Below, piece by piece: positions 1-48,165 of a stretch of DNA of 64,000 bases. The stretch is from Paulinella micropora. Taxonomy: Eukaryota > Cercozoa > Imbricatea > Euglyphida. Within the stretch, counting starts at the first letter, position 1; the number at the start of each line of letters is the position of its first letter. The stretch lies in NCBI GenBank assembly GCA_009731375.1, contig BJOX01000087.1:51015-115014 (forward strand), given 5' to 3'. Both the position numbers and the translations under genes were made by a program. Under the pieces are notes generated by a model. That model worked only from the letters and a program-made list of their open reading frames with translations. It did no database searches and was not told the DNA's origin.

Positions 1-49
<49 letters not shown>

Positions 50-86
50 GTTTGTCTCTCTATCTGTCTGTCTGTCTATCTGTCTG

Positions 87-144
<58 letters not shown>

Positions 145-586
145 CTATCTCTTGCAGGTAAAAAGGAGAGAAGGAAGGAAAACATGAATAGATGTGAGAA
201 AAGAAGGAAGGAGGGAAGCATGGAAGAAAAGAGGGAGCCGAAAGCAAAACGAGCAAAGCAAGAAAGAGGACAGAGAGAAAATAAGTAGGTACAAACAAGG
301 AAACAAATAGGTAGACTGCATGTGAAGAATGCGGTCTTGCAGAAAGAAGGAAAGAGAAGCAGACTTGGGTGAGATGAGATGAGATTAGATGAGATGAGAT
401 GAGATGAGATGAGATGAGATTAGATGAGATGAGATGAGATGAGCTGAGCTGAGCTGAGCTGAGATTAGAAAGGAAGAAAGAAAGAAGGAATGAAGAAGGA
501 AGAAGGAAGGGACGAAAAGGAAAGATGGAAGGAAAGAAGGAAGGTGTTGTTGAAACGAGATATAGCACATCCTGTAATGTGTACAG
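1..586. repeat. Microsatellite block (TATC)n and GAGAT-type repeats
   Basis: Positions 1-145 are (TATC)n with TGTC variants; 370-460 is a GAGAT/GAGCT repeat. The stretch between, 150-370 and 470-580, is purine-rich low-complexity sequence. I see no gene in it. It is upstream or intronic sequence of the large + strand gene that begins by 587. Confidence 0.85.
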
Positions 587-35633
<35,047 letters not shown>

Positions 35634-35700
35634 AGTGAAAAGTTGTCGTGTTGACCTCGGGCTTTTGCTGTCTATAATAGAGCTACGACCATTCGAAGAA

Positions 35701-35703
35701 ATA

Positions 35704-35744
<41 letters not shown>

Positions 35745-35831
35745 ATATCTGAGGCGTACTGATGCAGCTAATGGCATATCCTCAACGGACATAAGCCTCC
35801 AATACCCTTGTTCGAGGTCCTCCACCCCCCC
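35701..35831 (-). mobile_element. (ATT)n-tailed retroposon family E, 3' end
   Basis: 'ctgaggcgtactgatgcagc' on the + strand, with the (AAT)n tail at 35701-35743; cut by a gap at 35832. Confidence 0.65.
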
Positions 35832-36342
35832 NNNNNNNNNNNNNNNNNNNNNNNNNNNNNNNNNNNNNNNNNNNNNNNNNNNNNNNNNNNNNNNNNNNNN
35901 NNNNNNNNNNNNNNNNNNNNNNNNNNNNNNNNNNNNNNNNNNNNNNNNNNNNNNNNNNNNNNNNNNNNNNNNNNNNNNNNNNNNNNNNNNNNNNNNNNNN
36001 NNNNNNNNNNNNNNNNNNNNNNNNNNNNNNNNNNNNNNNNNNNNNNNNNNNNNNNNNNNNNNNNNNNNNNNNNNNNNNNNNNNNNNNNNNNNNNNNNNNN
36101 NNNNNNNNNNNNNNNNNNNNNNNNNNNNNNNNNNNNNNNNNNNNNNNNNNNNNNNNNNNNNNNNNNNNNNNNNNNNNNNNNNNNNNNNNNNNNNNNNNNN
36201 NNNNNNNNNNNNNNNNNNNNNNNNNNNNNNNNNNNNNNNNNNNNNNNNNNNNNNNNNNNNNNNNNNNNNNNNNNNNNNNNNNNNNNNNNNNNNNNNNNNN
36301 NNNNNNNNNNNNNNNNNNNNNNNNNNNNNNNNNNNNNNNNNN

Positions 36343-36411
36343 AGACCGGTATGTTCAATGAAAATACTGGTGGCACCGACGGGAATCGAACTGGCGACAG
36401 GGCCCAGATGG
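36343..36411 (-). mobile_element. tRNA-derived SINE (family D), partial
   Basis: Body-head junction only ('ccgacgggaatcgaactggc'), cut on one side by the gap and on the other by the tail of the next SINE, so it is a nested or fused pair. Confidence 0.65.
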
Positions 36412-36416
36412 TAATA

Positions 36417-36474
<58 letters not shown>

Positions 36475-36712
36475 TAGTGCTTCTCTGTCAATGGCTGATG
36501 CAAATCTGCACATGCGCCTCCATCGTCTCACCCGTGAGGGGAGTACGAAGAATTGACGATAGGCTCTAATGACACCCCCGCACGGGCAGTTCCAACACTT
36601 CCAGACGGACCGGTATGTTCAATGAAAATACTGGTGGCACCGACGGGAATCGAACTGGCGACAGGGCCCAGATGGTAGAACTTGACCACTGGGCTATCAC
36701 GGTGTCCAAAAT
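36412..36712 (-). mobile_element. tRNA-derived SINE (family D), full-length
   Basis: On the - strand the head at 36712-36643 has an A-box-like TAGCCCAGTGGTC and a B-box GTTCGATTCCC. The body follows, then 'gacagagaagcac' and an (ATT)n tail. This is the standard layout of a tRNA-derived SINE transcribed by RNA polymerase III. Confidence 0.8.
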
Positions 36713-36716
36713 AATG

Positions 36717-36763
<47 letters not shown>

Positions 36764-36770
36764 TATAACA

Positions 36771-36807
<37 letters not shown>

Positions 36808-36850
36808 TAATAATGATAATAATAATAATAATAATAATAGTAGTAGTAGC

Positions 36851-36883
<33 letters not shown>

Positions 36884-36901
36884 CATAACAACAATAATAA
36901 A

Positions 36902-36945
<44 letters not shown>

Positions 36946-36985
36946 TAACAATAACAATAACAATAACAATAACAATAATAATAAT
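36713..36985. repeat. (AAT)n with (AGT)n
   Basis: Trinucleotide run joining two SINEs; most of it is the tail of the SINE at 36986. Confidence 0.85.
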
Positions 36986-37234
36986 AATAGTAATAGTGCT
37001 TCTCAGTCAATGGCGAATGCATTTCTGCACATGTGCCTCCATCGTCTCACCCGTGAGGAGTACGAAGATTTGACGATAGGCTCTACTGACACCCCCGCAA
37101 GGCAGCTCCAAGCCTTCCAGACAGACCAATACTTTCAAAGAAAATATCCTTTGAAAATACTGGCACCGACGGGAATCGAACTGGCGACAGGTCCCAGACG
37201 GTAGACCTTAACCACTGGGCTATCGCGGTGCCAC

Positions 37235-37235
<1 letters not shown>
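36986..37235 (-). mobile_element. tRNA-derived SINE (family D), full-length
   Basis: The - strand head at 37233-37163 starts GGCACCGCGATAGCCCAGTG and ends CCCGTCGGTGCC, so a 7-bp acceptor stem (GGCACCG/CGGTGCC) survives. An internal 10-bp duplication sits near 37140. Confidence 0.8.
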
Positions 37236-37299
<64 letters not shown>

Positions 37300-37523
37300 G
37301 TGCTTCTCTGTCAATGGCTGATGCATTTCTGCACATGCGCCTCCATCGTCTCACCCGTGAGGGGAGTACGAAGAATTGACGATAAGCTCTAATGACACCC
37401 CCGCAAGGGCAGTTCCAACACTTCCAGACGGGCCGGTATGTTCAATGAAAATACTGGTCCAGACGGATCGGTATGTTCAATGAAAATACTGGTGGCACCG
37501 ACGGGAATCGCGAACTGGCGACA
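37236..37523 (-). mobile_element. tRNA-derived SINE (family D), cut by gap
   Basis: (AAT)n tail at 37240-37299, body to 37523, head lost in the gap. 'gtatgttcaatgaaaatact' is duplicated at 37437 and 37471. Confidence 0.7.
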
Positions 37524-37644
37524 NNNNNNNNNNNNNNNNNNNNNNNNNNNNNNNNNNNNNNNNNNNNNNNNNNNNNNNNNNNNNNNNNNNNNNNTCATCG
37601 GGATTTCCCTCAAATATGTCACAGTCAACACTCCAAGGCAGATT

Positions 37645-37812
37645 TACTATATCTGAGGCGTACTGATGCAGCTAATGGCATATCCTCAACGGACATAAGC
37701 CTTCAATACCCTTGTTCGAGGTCCTCCACCCCCCCGTGTCAGTCTCTCGCCTGATGATCGGGGCCACCGATGGAGCTCCTGAGGGCAAGACTGCACTAAG
37801 CCGAGGTTATTC

Positions 37813-37895
<83 letters not shown>
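37645..37895 (-). mobile_element. (ATT)n-tailed retroposon family E copy
   Basis: Matches 19871-20040. Here an (AAT)n run follows directly at 37813-37895, so one copy is joined to the tail of another element. Confidence 0.6.
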
Positions 37896-38194
37896 GAATA
37901 TTTCTTTGGAAAATGACAACCAGTCTTCATATGGCAGACAAGTCAAAATAACATATTGCTTCGAAAATCAATCTACATCCATCCGCCATGAAAAAGGCTC
38001 AAGACATGAGCTTTCAAACGATGCGCTCAGACATGTTTCATACATCAAGTATCGATGGAGAAACATGGCTTATAGTTGGCCTATGCCCACTTCAACGTCC
38101 TCAGCCATTCCAACCTATCTACATATGTATGTTTCCGCGAACCGTTCCCCCCCCCCCCCCCCCCCCCCCCCCCCTNNNNNNNNNNTCTGTCAAT

Positions 38195-38427
38195 CTGCCT
38201 GTATGTATGTATGTATGTATGTATGTAAGTATGTATGTATGTATGTAAGTATGCATGTATGTATGTATGTACGTGTGTATGTATGTATGCATATATCCAT
38301 GCATGTATGTATGTATGTATGTATGTATGTATGTATGTTTGTACGTACGTATGTATGTATGTATGTATGTATGCATGTATGCCAGTATATATATGTATGT
38401 ATGTATGTATGTAAGTATGTATGTATG

Positions 38428-38458
<31 letters not shown>
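38195..38458. repeat. (GTAT)n
   Basis: Follows poly(C) and a 10-bp gap. 37900-38150 before it is unique sequence with no gene seen. Confidence 0.9.
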
Positions 38459-38514
38459 GGTCCCTCGTCAGTCTCTCTCCCGACAGCATCGTCGCGGGGT
38501 ATGCAAACATGCAT

Positions 38515-38529
38515 ATCACATATACATAT

Positions 38530-38572
<43 letters not shown>

Positions 38573-38573
38573 G

Positions 38574-38618
<45 letters not shown>

Positions 38619-38624
38619 AATATG

Positions 38625-38674
<50 letters not shown>

Positions 38675-38753
38675 CAAAAATATACAAGTGCATGTACACA
38701 CACATATCCATATGCATATGCATATGCATATGCATATGCATATACACATACAC

Positions 38754-38807
<54 letters not shown>

Positions 38808-38836
38808 GTGCAAATGCATATACATATACATATACT

Positions 38837-38889
<53 letters not shown>

Positions 38890-38963
38890 TTATACATATA
38901 CATATACATACATATACATATACATATACATATATATATATACATATACATATACATATACAA

Positions 38964-39035
<72 letters not shown>

Positions 39036-39059
39036 GTACATATACACATACACATACAC

Positions 39060-39121
<62 letters not shown>

Positions 39122-39134
39122 GCATATACATATG

Positions 39135-39169
<35 letters not shown>

Positions 39170-39171
39170 TG

Positions 39172-39257
<86 letters not shown>

Positions 39258-39281
39258 TATAAACATATGCATATGCATATG

Positions 39282-39322
<41 letters not shown>

Positions 39323-39353
39323 GCTTGTACATATACATATACATATACATATG

Positions 39354-39402
<49 letters not shown>

Positions 39403-39446
39403 GTATACATATACGTATACGTATACATATACATATACATATACAC

Positions 39447-39484
<38 letters not shown>

Positions 39485-39576
39485 GCATATGCATATACAT
39501 ATGCATATACATATACATATACGTATACAAAAACGTATACAAAAACATATACATATACTTTTACATGTACAATACA

Positions 39577-39610
<34 letters not shown>

Positions 39611-39613
39611 GTG

Positions 39614-39676
<63 letters not shown>

Positions 39677-39749
39677 ACATATACACATATACATATACAT
39701 ACACATATACATATACATATACATGTACATATACATATACATATACATG

Positions 39750-39816
<67 letters not shown>

Positions 39817-39858
39817 CTCTGTTCTTATTCCTGTTCTACTTCAAGTAATATACATATG

Positions 39859-39899
<41 letters not shown>

Positions 39900-39959
39900 G
39901 CATATGCATATACATATACATATACATATATATATGTATATATTTGTGTATATATATAT

Positions 39960-40006
<47 letters not shown>

Positions 40007-40016
40007 CATATACATG

Positions 40017-40065
<49 letters not shown>

Positions 40066-40078
40066 GCACACACATATG

Positions 40079-40146
<68 letters not shown>

Positions 40147-40147
40147 A

Positions 40148-40183
<36 letters not shown>

Positions 40184-40211
40184 GTGCGTATACGTATACG
40201 TATACGTTATG

Positions 40212-40274
<63 letters not shown>

Positions 40275-40311
40275 GTATACGTATACGTATACATATACGT
40301 ATACATATACG

Positions 40312-40344
<33 letters not shown>

Positions 40345-40355
40345 GCATATACATG

Positions 40356-40400
<45 letters not shown>

Positions 40401-40430
40401 GTATACATATACATATAAATATACATATAC

Positions 40431-40466
<36 letters not shown>

Positions 40467-40672
40467 GTACATGTAGATATACATATGCATATACATATAC
40501 ATATACATGTACATATACCTATATATGTGCATATACACATACATATACATATACATTTATATTTATATATTTATATTTTTATTTTTATTTTATTTTTATT
40601 TTTATTTTTATTTTTATTTTTATTTTTATTTACATTTTTATTTACATTTACATTTACATTTACATTTACATT

Positions 40673-40741
<69 letters not shown>

Positions 40742-40832
40742 GTATACACATGCGTATACATATGCATATACATATGCATTTACATATACATATACATGTA
40801 CATGTACATATTCATATGCACATACGTATACG

Positions 40833-40903
<71 letters not shown>

Positions 40904-40997
40904 GTATACATATACACATGTACATATACATACACAAACATTTACATTTACATTTACATTTACATTTACATTTACATTTACGTTTACGTTTACGTTC

Positions 40998-41034
<37 letters not shown>

Positions 41035-41065
41035 TATACATATACATATACACATACATATACAC

Positions 41066-41101
<36 letters not shown>

Positions 41102-41161
41102 CTACATATACATAAAAATATACATATACATATACATATACATGTACATATACATATACAT
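38515..41161. repeat. (CATATA)n hexanucleotide array
   Basis: About 2.6 kb of CATATA with TACGTA, TTTACA and TGCATA variants. Because the unit is 6 bp, every frame is open, giving long (YT)n, (IH)n and (MY)n ORFs that are not genes. A 28-bp unique island sits at 39817-39845. Confidence 0.95.
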
Positions 41162-42009
41162 AGGGTTGCGTCTTGTTTTGTCTGAAGAAAACGACACAAG
41201 GACAGGAACCTCAGCGGGAAAGACCAACGAAAAAGAAAAAGAAAGAGAAAGAGAAAGAAAAAGAGAAGGAGAAGGAGAAGGAAAAGAGTGATACGAAGGA
41301 GAAGGAAACGCTTCCAGGGTCGGAGCTTGGTCGGGAAAGAGCGAAGAAGAAGAAAAAGAAGGACAAGGAAGGGGAGAAGGAGGAGGAGGATAAGGAGGAG
41401 GAAAAGAAGAAGAGGGAGAAGAAAAGGGCGCAAGTGCCAGAGATTGATCGGGCAAGAGCGAAGAGGAAGAAAAAAGAGCAAGAGAATGAGAAAAAAGAAG
41501 AGGAGAAGGAGAAGGAGAGGAAGAAGGACAAGGAGAAAGTGAAGAAGATGAAGATCCAAGAGCAGCCGTTGCAGTCAGGTTCTTCTTCTTCTTCATCTTC
41601 TTCTTCTTCTTCTTCTTCTTCTTCTTCTTCTTCTTCTTCCTCCTCCTCCTCCTCCTCCTCCTTTTCTTCTTCTTCTTCTCCTCCTGCTCCTGCTCCTGCT
41701 CCTCCTCCTTCTCCTCTTCCTTTTCCCTCGCCTTCCTCATCTTCACCCACGATTGCCTTCCGGCAGCAGCTGCGGACGTCAGCCGCAATCGGGTTGTTTC
41801 GGCAGACCGGGATGGCGACACCGCATCCCAGATCTCTCTTATTTTCCCCTTTTGGCCGGATCAATCCGTTGCAAGAAACTAGGCAGTGGATGCTGACGGA
41901 CCGACCGGGGCAGTCGCTGCTGCCGCATGGTCTCCAAGCTTGCAGCAGACGCCGCTTACCACCCGGGGCCAGATACGCCCCCTACACTTTGCTCACAAGA
42001 AAATCTTAG
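41162..42009 (+). other. Lys/Glu-rich to Ser-rich open frame, uncertain gene
   Basis: The open frame from 41173 (278 codons) begins [19 protein letters not shown], then KE repeats, then a (TTC)n serine run and a more normal end ('FRQQLRTSAAIGLFRQTG'). Three degenerate ~130-bp units with 'gagcttggtcgggaaagagc'-like cores make up the first half. Opposite-strand frames are also open. It could be coding or an expanded repeat. Confidence 0.3.
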
Positions 42010-43740
<1,731 letters not shown>

Positions 43741-43911
43741 NNNNNNNNNNNNNNNNNNNNNNNNNNNNNNNNNNNNNNNNNNNNNNNNNNNNNNNNNNNN
43801 NNNNNNNNNNNNNNNNNNNNNNNNNNNNNNNNNNNNNNNNNNNNNNNNNNNNNNNNNNNNNNNNNNNNNNNNNNNNNNNNNNNNNNNNNNNNNNNNNNNN
43901 NNNNNNNNNNN

Positions 43912-44222
43912 CAAAGTAATCTATCACTCAAACGCAGAGTTTAGGGAAGCTACCCCGCTAAGGGTATAGCCTGATAACCGAAGAAAAGACTTTTAATGAC
44001 TTTGGGTCACACAAATTTATGATGTTATGACCTTTACAGAATGGTAATACTCATTTGATTCTAGGTATTCCAGACTATGATTCGCGAATACTCTAGAAAG
44101 TGTCCTTGTCAGTAATAAAGGTATTAATAACTGTCCGGCCTATGAACCTGCCTATGACTAAGACTATCCAAATTACCGGTAAATTGACTAGGTGGAGTAA
44201 CGGGTATTAATAGTACATTACA
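43912..44222 (-). mobile_element. Probable 3' LTR of the copia element (partial)
   Basis: On the - strand the LTR starts with TGTAATG at 44222, immediately after the polypurine tract. Its far end is lost at or near the gap (43741-43911). No second copy of this sequence is found at the 5' side, so LTR status rests on the PPT and the TG start. Confidence 0.5.
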
Positions 44223-44240
44223 ACGCTCCCCCTTAGTCGC
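44223..44240 (-). promoter_or_regulatory. Polypurine tract
   Basis: 'actaagggggagcg' on the - strand, the usual primer site for plus-strand DNA synthesis, just before the TG of the putative LTR. Confidence 0.55.
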
Positions 44241-44665
44241 AAGTCATAGGCTATATTAGTGTGTAAATATAAAAAAATAGTGTTGAGGATCAGTTATGGG
44301 TTACCCGAAGGTTAAATATCAACTCCCATTTACATCACATCCTCTATGTATGTATATATGTGGTCATGCAGTAACATGTATGAAGTATGTATGTGTTCAA
44401 AAATTTGCAAGCGCTTCCCGTAGAGGATAGCAAAATAAAAAAAATTAGATTTCCTATTCTAGGACAGAAAGAATGATAGAAAGAATTTAAATTGCTAAGT
44501 TAGCCAGGGAAAGCCTCGCGGCTGCCGGCCTCGCGTGGCAGTCGGCTACCCAGCCTCGGCTCGACGGCTCTTGACCCCTGCGCAAAACAAAGCTGCTGCA
44601 ACAAGCAACAAACTGCACAAAACACTCAAAGCAAATATAGGTGAGTGGACACGCAAATCCCGAAA

Positions 44666-45590
44666 TTACTTGAGCTTTACCGTAAATTTGTTAAGTAAAT
44701 ACTCGAATTGTTCTTTCGGTAAATATTTTGTCATTACATCACCTATCTGCTTCTTCGTACCTACTTTTACAAACTTAATCTCACCGTCTCTCTGTAGGTG
44801 GTGCATAAAGTGTAATTCTAAAGGTAAGTGTTTAGTTCTATTACCTGACATACCCCTCTCTGCCGCTAAGACTGTTTGAGAGTTATCCTCGAATAATTCT
44901 ATCGGGCTCTTTTGGGCTATGTTTAGTTCTTGTGTAATGTGTTTTAGTGCAAGTCCCTCTCTAATGCACTCAGTTGCTGCAAATATTTCAGCATCATTGG
45001 AACTCAGGGCGATGCGACTCTGTCGCTTTGATAACCATGCAACTGGATCGCTGCCCCATAGGATCACGAATCCAGTGCGGGACTTCCCTGTTTTCTTACA
45101 AACTTTGTGAGCCGCGTCGGGCCACATGGAAAGTTTTGGATAGGTTTGCCCTTCTTGCTCTGACTTAGGCTCATGGTAAGCTAAACCTCGATAAGAGTTA
45201 ACTAAATAACGAAAGATTCTGCCTAACATCGCATAAGTTATTCCCTTATCGATAGTTTGCATGACACTTGCCGAATTTAGTGCTTGTTCTATATCGGGTC
45301 TTGTCATCTTTGCGAGAAATAGCAAACGACCAACTAGACTAGGAATTGAAAGTTTTCGCAAGCTAGTTGATTCCGACATCGGTTCCGTGAAATGTTCTTG
45401 CGCTGGAGTACTAACGGGTTTAGCAGAATCGTAGCCTACCTCTTTTAGTATCTGCTGCTGATATTTTTGCTGATGCAAAATTATTTTCCCGTTCGATTGC
45501 TCTATCTCTATTCCTTTGAATTCACGGGCAATACCGAGTCTTTTGAGCGGGAAATGTTTTTCTAATGCGAACGCAAAACGCTCATAATAT
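44666..45590 (-). CDS. Copia Pol C-terminal part: end of RT and RNase H
   Basis: Open from the frameshift near 45585 to a stop at 44666. RT end: YYERFAFALEKHFPLKRLG and 'VGYDSAKPVSTPA', 'LVGRLLFLAKMTRPDI'. RNase H: 'CKKTGKSRTGFVILWGSDPV', 'RIALSSNDAEIFAATE', 'ELFEDNSQTVLAAE', then the C-terminal 'TKHLPLELHFMHHL' and 'IGDVMTKYLP'. These are standard Ty1/copia landmarks. It is out of frame with the upstream part by a single-base indel. Confidence 0.85.
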
Positions 45591-48165
45591 ATGCTTGTTT
45601 GTTTGGTGCGGTGAACAACAAGTCATCAACATGAAATATTCCTACTATCGCCTCTCTCAAAGCTTTATCATTTTCTACAAACATACATAAGTCTGAATCT
45701 AGCAACCTAAAACCTAGCTCCTCTAACTTGGGTGCTAATATCTCATACCATCTTCTTCCTGCCTGTGGTGCACCATATAAAGCACCATCTATACGCCATA
45801 TCATCCCCTCATGCCCTTCTCTGTCTACACTCTCTGGCGCATATGCATAAACAGGGTCATTCATACGAGCATTTAGGTATGCATTTTTAAAATCTATGCC
45901 GTATAGTTTGTGTTTGTGCCAGGCAGCTAGTTTGGCGAGAAATAAAAGTGAATGGTGCGCGGCGCAAGGAACAAAGAGCTGATCTGGGTTATAGCTAACA
46001 CCGGGTTCTAACATATCTCCCCGTAAAGCTAAACGAGACTTTATGAACTTTTTCCCGTTCTCATCTAACTTTACTTTGTGAACCCATGTCAATCTAACTA
46101 TCTTACTAACTCCTGCCTTGCTTGCCTCCTTATGGGGTACCCATGTGTATGTGTTAAAGGATTGAAGAGCTTTTAGCTCTGTTTTCATACCCTCTAAAAC
46201 ATCTTTAGCTGTCAAACCTTCCTCTATGACATCTTTGGGTACTCTGATATCTACATACAAATAAAAATCACGAATCTCATCTGCCACCATACGGTCATCG
46301 CATAAAAACATATTAGCGGGACTTTGTAACGGGTATTCGGGATCTTTCACGGAGTATTTGAGGATTTCCGAATTCAACATCCGTTCTTCTTCGTCCTCAA
46401 ACTTAACTATGTGGGTGGGCTGAGGTCTGTCTCTTACTACGAGTCTATCTCTGGGGTCACTCACTCTGCTGACTACCCCTACTCGTACTATGCTCTCCCA
46501 TCCCTCACCGTACTTTTTCTTCGCCCATCCATCTCCCCATGCACGCGCGGGCACTCTTACTACCTTACCTATTAGCTCTTGAGCCTCTCTCTTTTCTCTC
46601 TTGGGCTCATTGCTAGGGGTAAATCTCTCTACTGCCTTGCGCTGCCTTTTACCGGGGATTATGTTACTCTCCGTTACTCTCTGACTCTGCTCCCACGTTA
46701 CTCCCTTAGATGGTGGTGATTTTTCTTCGTATGCTCTTCTTTCATGTATTTTTAATGGATCTGTTGGATCTTGTTCATTCGTATGCTCTTGTGGCTTGAT
46801 CTTGTGCTCTGGGGGTAATTGTTGTGGATAATGTGGCTCTGGACTTGTGTGTAGGCGTGTATGTTTGTGATCCAATGTATTCTTCTCCACATGCTCATTT
46901 TCATGCTCATTCTCATTCGCATCGATATCAACATTCTCTGTCTCCCCCTCAACTTCATCAAAGTGTGTTGTTGGGTGGTCGTTGTTGACGTTGTGCGGTG
47001 ACTTAGGTGATTGAGGTGGTGATTGGGGTGGTGATTGGGGTGGTGACGCTTGTGGAGATGTGTGTGGTTGCTCGCTCTCATTCTCATTCTCCCCCTCAGA
47101 GTCATCATTATCCCACGACACTAGTTTAGGAGGATGAGCTTGTTTACCGATTTTGTGAATATTAAATCTCACATCTCTCACTCCGGCAATTATCTTCTTA
47201 CCATCCCATACGCGGTATAGTTCCCGAAATAGATCATATCCTACTAGCATCACCTTTTTCCCTCTGTACTCTCCCTTCCGCACTTTAGTCTTAGGTATAT
47301 GTAACACACCCATGCATCCTATTGGTTTTAAGTGAAAGAGTGCTGGTTTTCTACCTAATAGCTGTTCATAAGGCGAAATTCCTTTGCGTTCCCCGTGAAT
47401 TGCTGGTAGTATGTTGTGAATGGTTGTTGCTGCGTGTTCTAATTCTGCCCAGAATTGCGGCGGTAATTTAGCGTGATATCTCATTGCTCGTGCAGGCCCC
47501 GCCGTAATATCATTCACTTTTTCCGCAATAGGATTCCCGTCTTTATCGTTTGTCGCGGAGGTTTTCCAAATAAAGCGAATATTTTTCCACCACTTAATGA
47601 CTTCCTCCGGAATATGGAATTCTTGATCTGCGCGAATTTCCTTTACTTTGTTTCCTGTCTGTCTCTCATAAAAGGCTACAGCTTGTTTTAAGCAATCTAC
47701 AAACTCATTCTTATGGGCTAAATAAAAGTCAAGAATGAACAGTGAGTAGTCGTCGGTGACCGAAAATTTATACCGTTTACCACCTATTGATCTAGTTGCC
47801 CACGGTCCTGATGTGTCTATGTGTAGAATTATACCTGGCTTTTGGGCTCTTTCTATTGTATTAACTGCAAAACGTGGCAAACGTTTAGACTTTCCTATCA
47901 TGCAAGATTCGCAAAATCTCACATCGCTCTCGTCACCAACTAACTTAATGTTCAAAATTTTTGCCAATAGGCGCATCTTTGTTAACCCATAATGCCCACA
48001 GGCATAGTGAAAAAGCTTTATTCCTATCTTTCTAGGTTTGTCTGACTTTCTGGGGTAAGCTTCATATAATACTATATCTACGTGTAATTCTTTCTCTCTC
48101 TTATTTACTTCATGCTTACTTGTCTCGTTTTTGTTCTCATTTGTGGGGCTTCCCTCCCCTTCTAC
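45562..48165 (-). CDS. Copia Pol: integrase and reverse transcriptase
   Basis: The frame opens by -1 overlap with Gag-PR at 48165. It starts with the zinc-binding H-H-C-C of integrase (FHYACGHYGLTKM, 'CESCMIGKSKRLP'). The integrase core follows (HIDTSGPW, 'VTDDYSLF', 'ADQEF', 'AEKVND'), then a long acidic, His/Pro-rich linker (about 47100-46700), and copia RT: 'YTWVPHKEAS', 'RLTWVHKVKLDENGKK', 'KLYGIDFKNAYLNA', 'GALYGAPQAGRRWYE' and the catalytic 'FHVDDLLF'. RT is cut by a one-base frameshift near 45585 and runs out of frame to a stop at 45562. Element activity would need repair of that base or a sequencing correction. Confidence 0.85.
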   Translation of the reverse strand, partial: VEGEGSPTNENKNETSKHEVNKREKELHVDIVLYEAYPRKSDKPRKIGIKLFHYACGHYGLTKMRLLAKILNIKLVGDESDVRFCESCMIGKSKRLPRFAVNTIERAQKPGIILHIDTSGPWATRSIGGKRYKFSVTDDYSLFILDFYLAHKNEFVDCLKQAVAFYERQTGNKVKEIRADQEFHIPEEVIKWWKNIRFIWKTSATNDKDGNPIAEKVNDITAGPARAMRYHAKLPPQFWAELEHAATTIHNILPAIHGERKGISPYEQLLGRKPALFHLKPIGCMGVLHIPKTKVRKGEYRGKKVMLVGYDLFRELYRVWDGKKIIAGVRDVRFNIHKIGKQAHPPKLVSWDNDDSEGENENESEQPHTSPQASPPQSPPQSPPQSPKSPHNVNNDHPTTHFDEVEGETENVDIDANENEHENEHVEKNTLDHKHTRLHTSPEPHYPQQLPPEHKIKPQEHTNEQDPTDPLKIHERRAYEEKSPPSKGVTWEQSQRVTESNIIPGKRQRKAVERFTPSNEPKREKREAQELIGKVVRVPARAWGDGWAKKKYGEGWESIVRVGVVSRVSDPRDRLVVRDRPQPTHIVKFEDEEERMLNSEILKYSVKDPEYPLQSPANMFLCDDRMVADEIRDFYLYVDIRVPKDVIEEGLTAKDVLEGMKTELKALQSFNTYTWVPHKEASKAGVSKIVRLTWVHKVKLDENGKKFIKSRLALRGDMLEPGVSYNPDQLFVPCAAHHSLLFLAKLAAWHKHKLYGIDFKNAYLNARMNDPVYAYAPESVDREGHEGMIWRIDGALYGAPQAGRRWYEILAPKLEELGFRLLDSDLCMFVENDKALREAIVGIFHVDDLLFTAPNKQAYIMSVLRSH

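Noticed and set aside
37163-37233. Functional tRNA gene
   Set aside because: The acceptor stem is intact, but the D and T stems are mismatched and it is always joined to the SINE body.
38421-41185. Open frames of 400-600 codons in the CATATA array
   Set aside because: Hexanucleotide repeat, open in five or more frames at once; di-residue repeats (IH, YT, MY, IC) only.
41211-41864. - strand 217-codon frame (VCRNNPIAADVRSCCRKAI then poly-Glu)
   Set aside because: Opposite strand of an equally open low-complexity frame; no splice or family evidence favours it.
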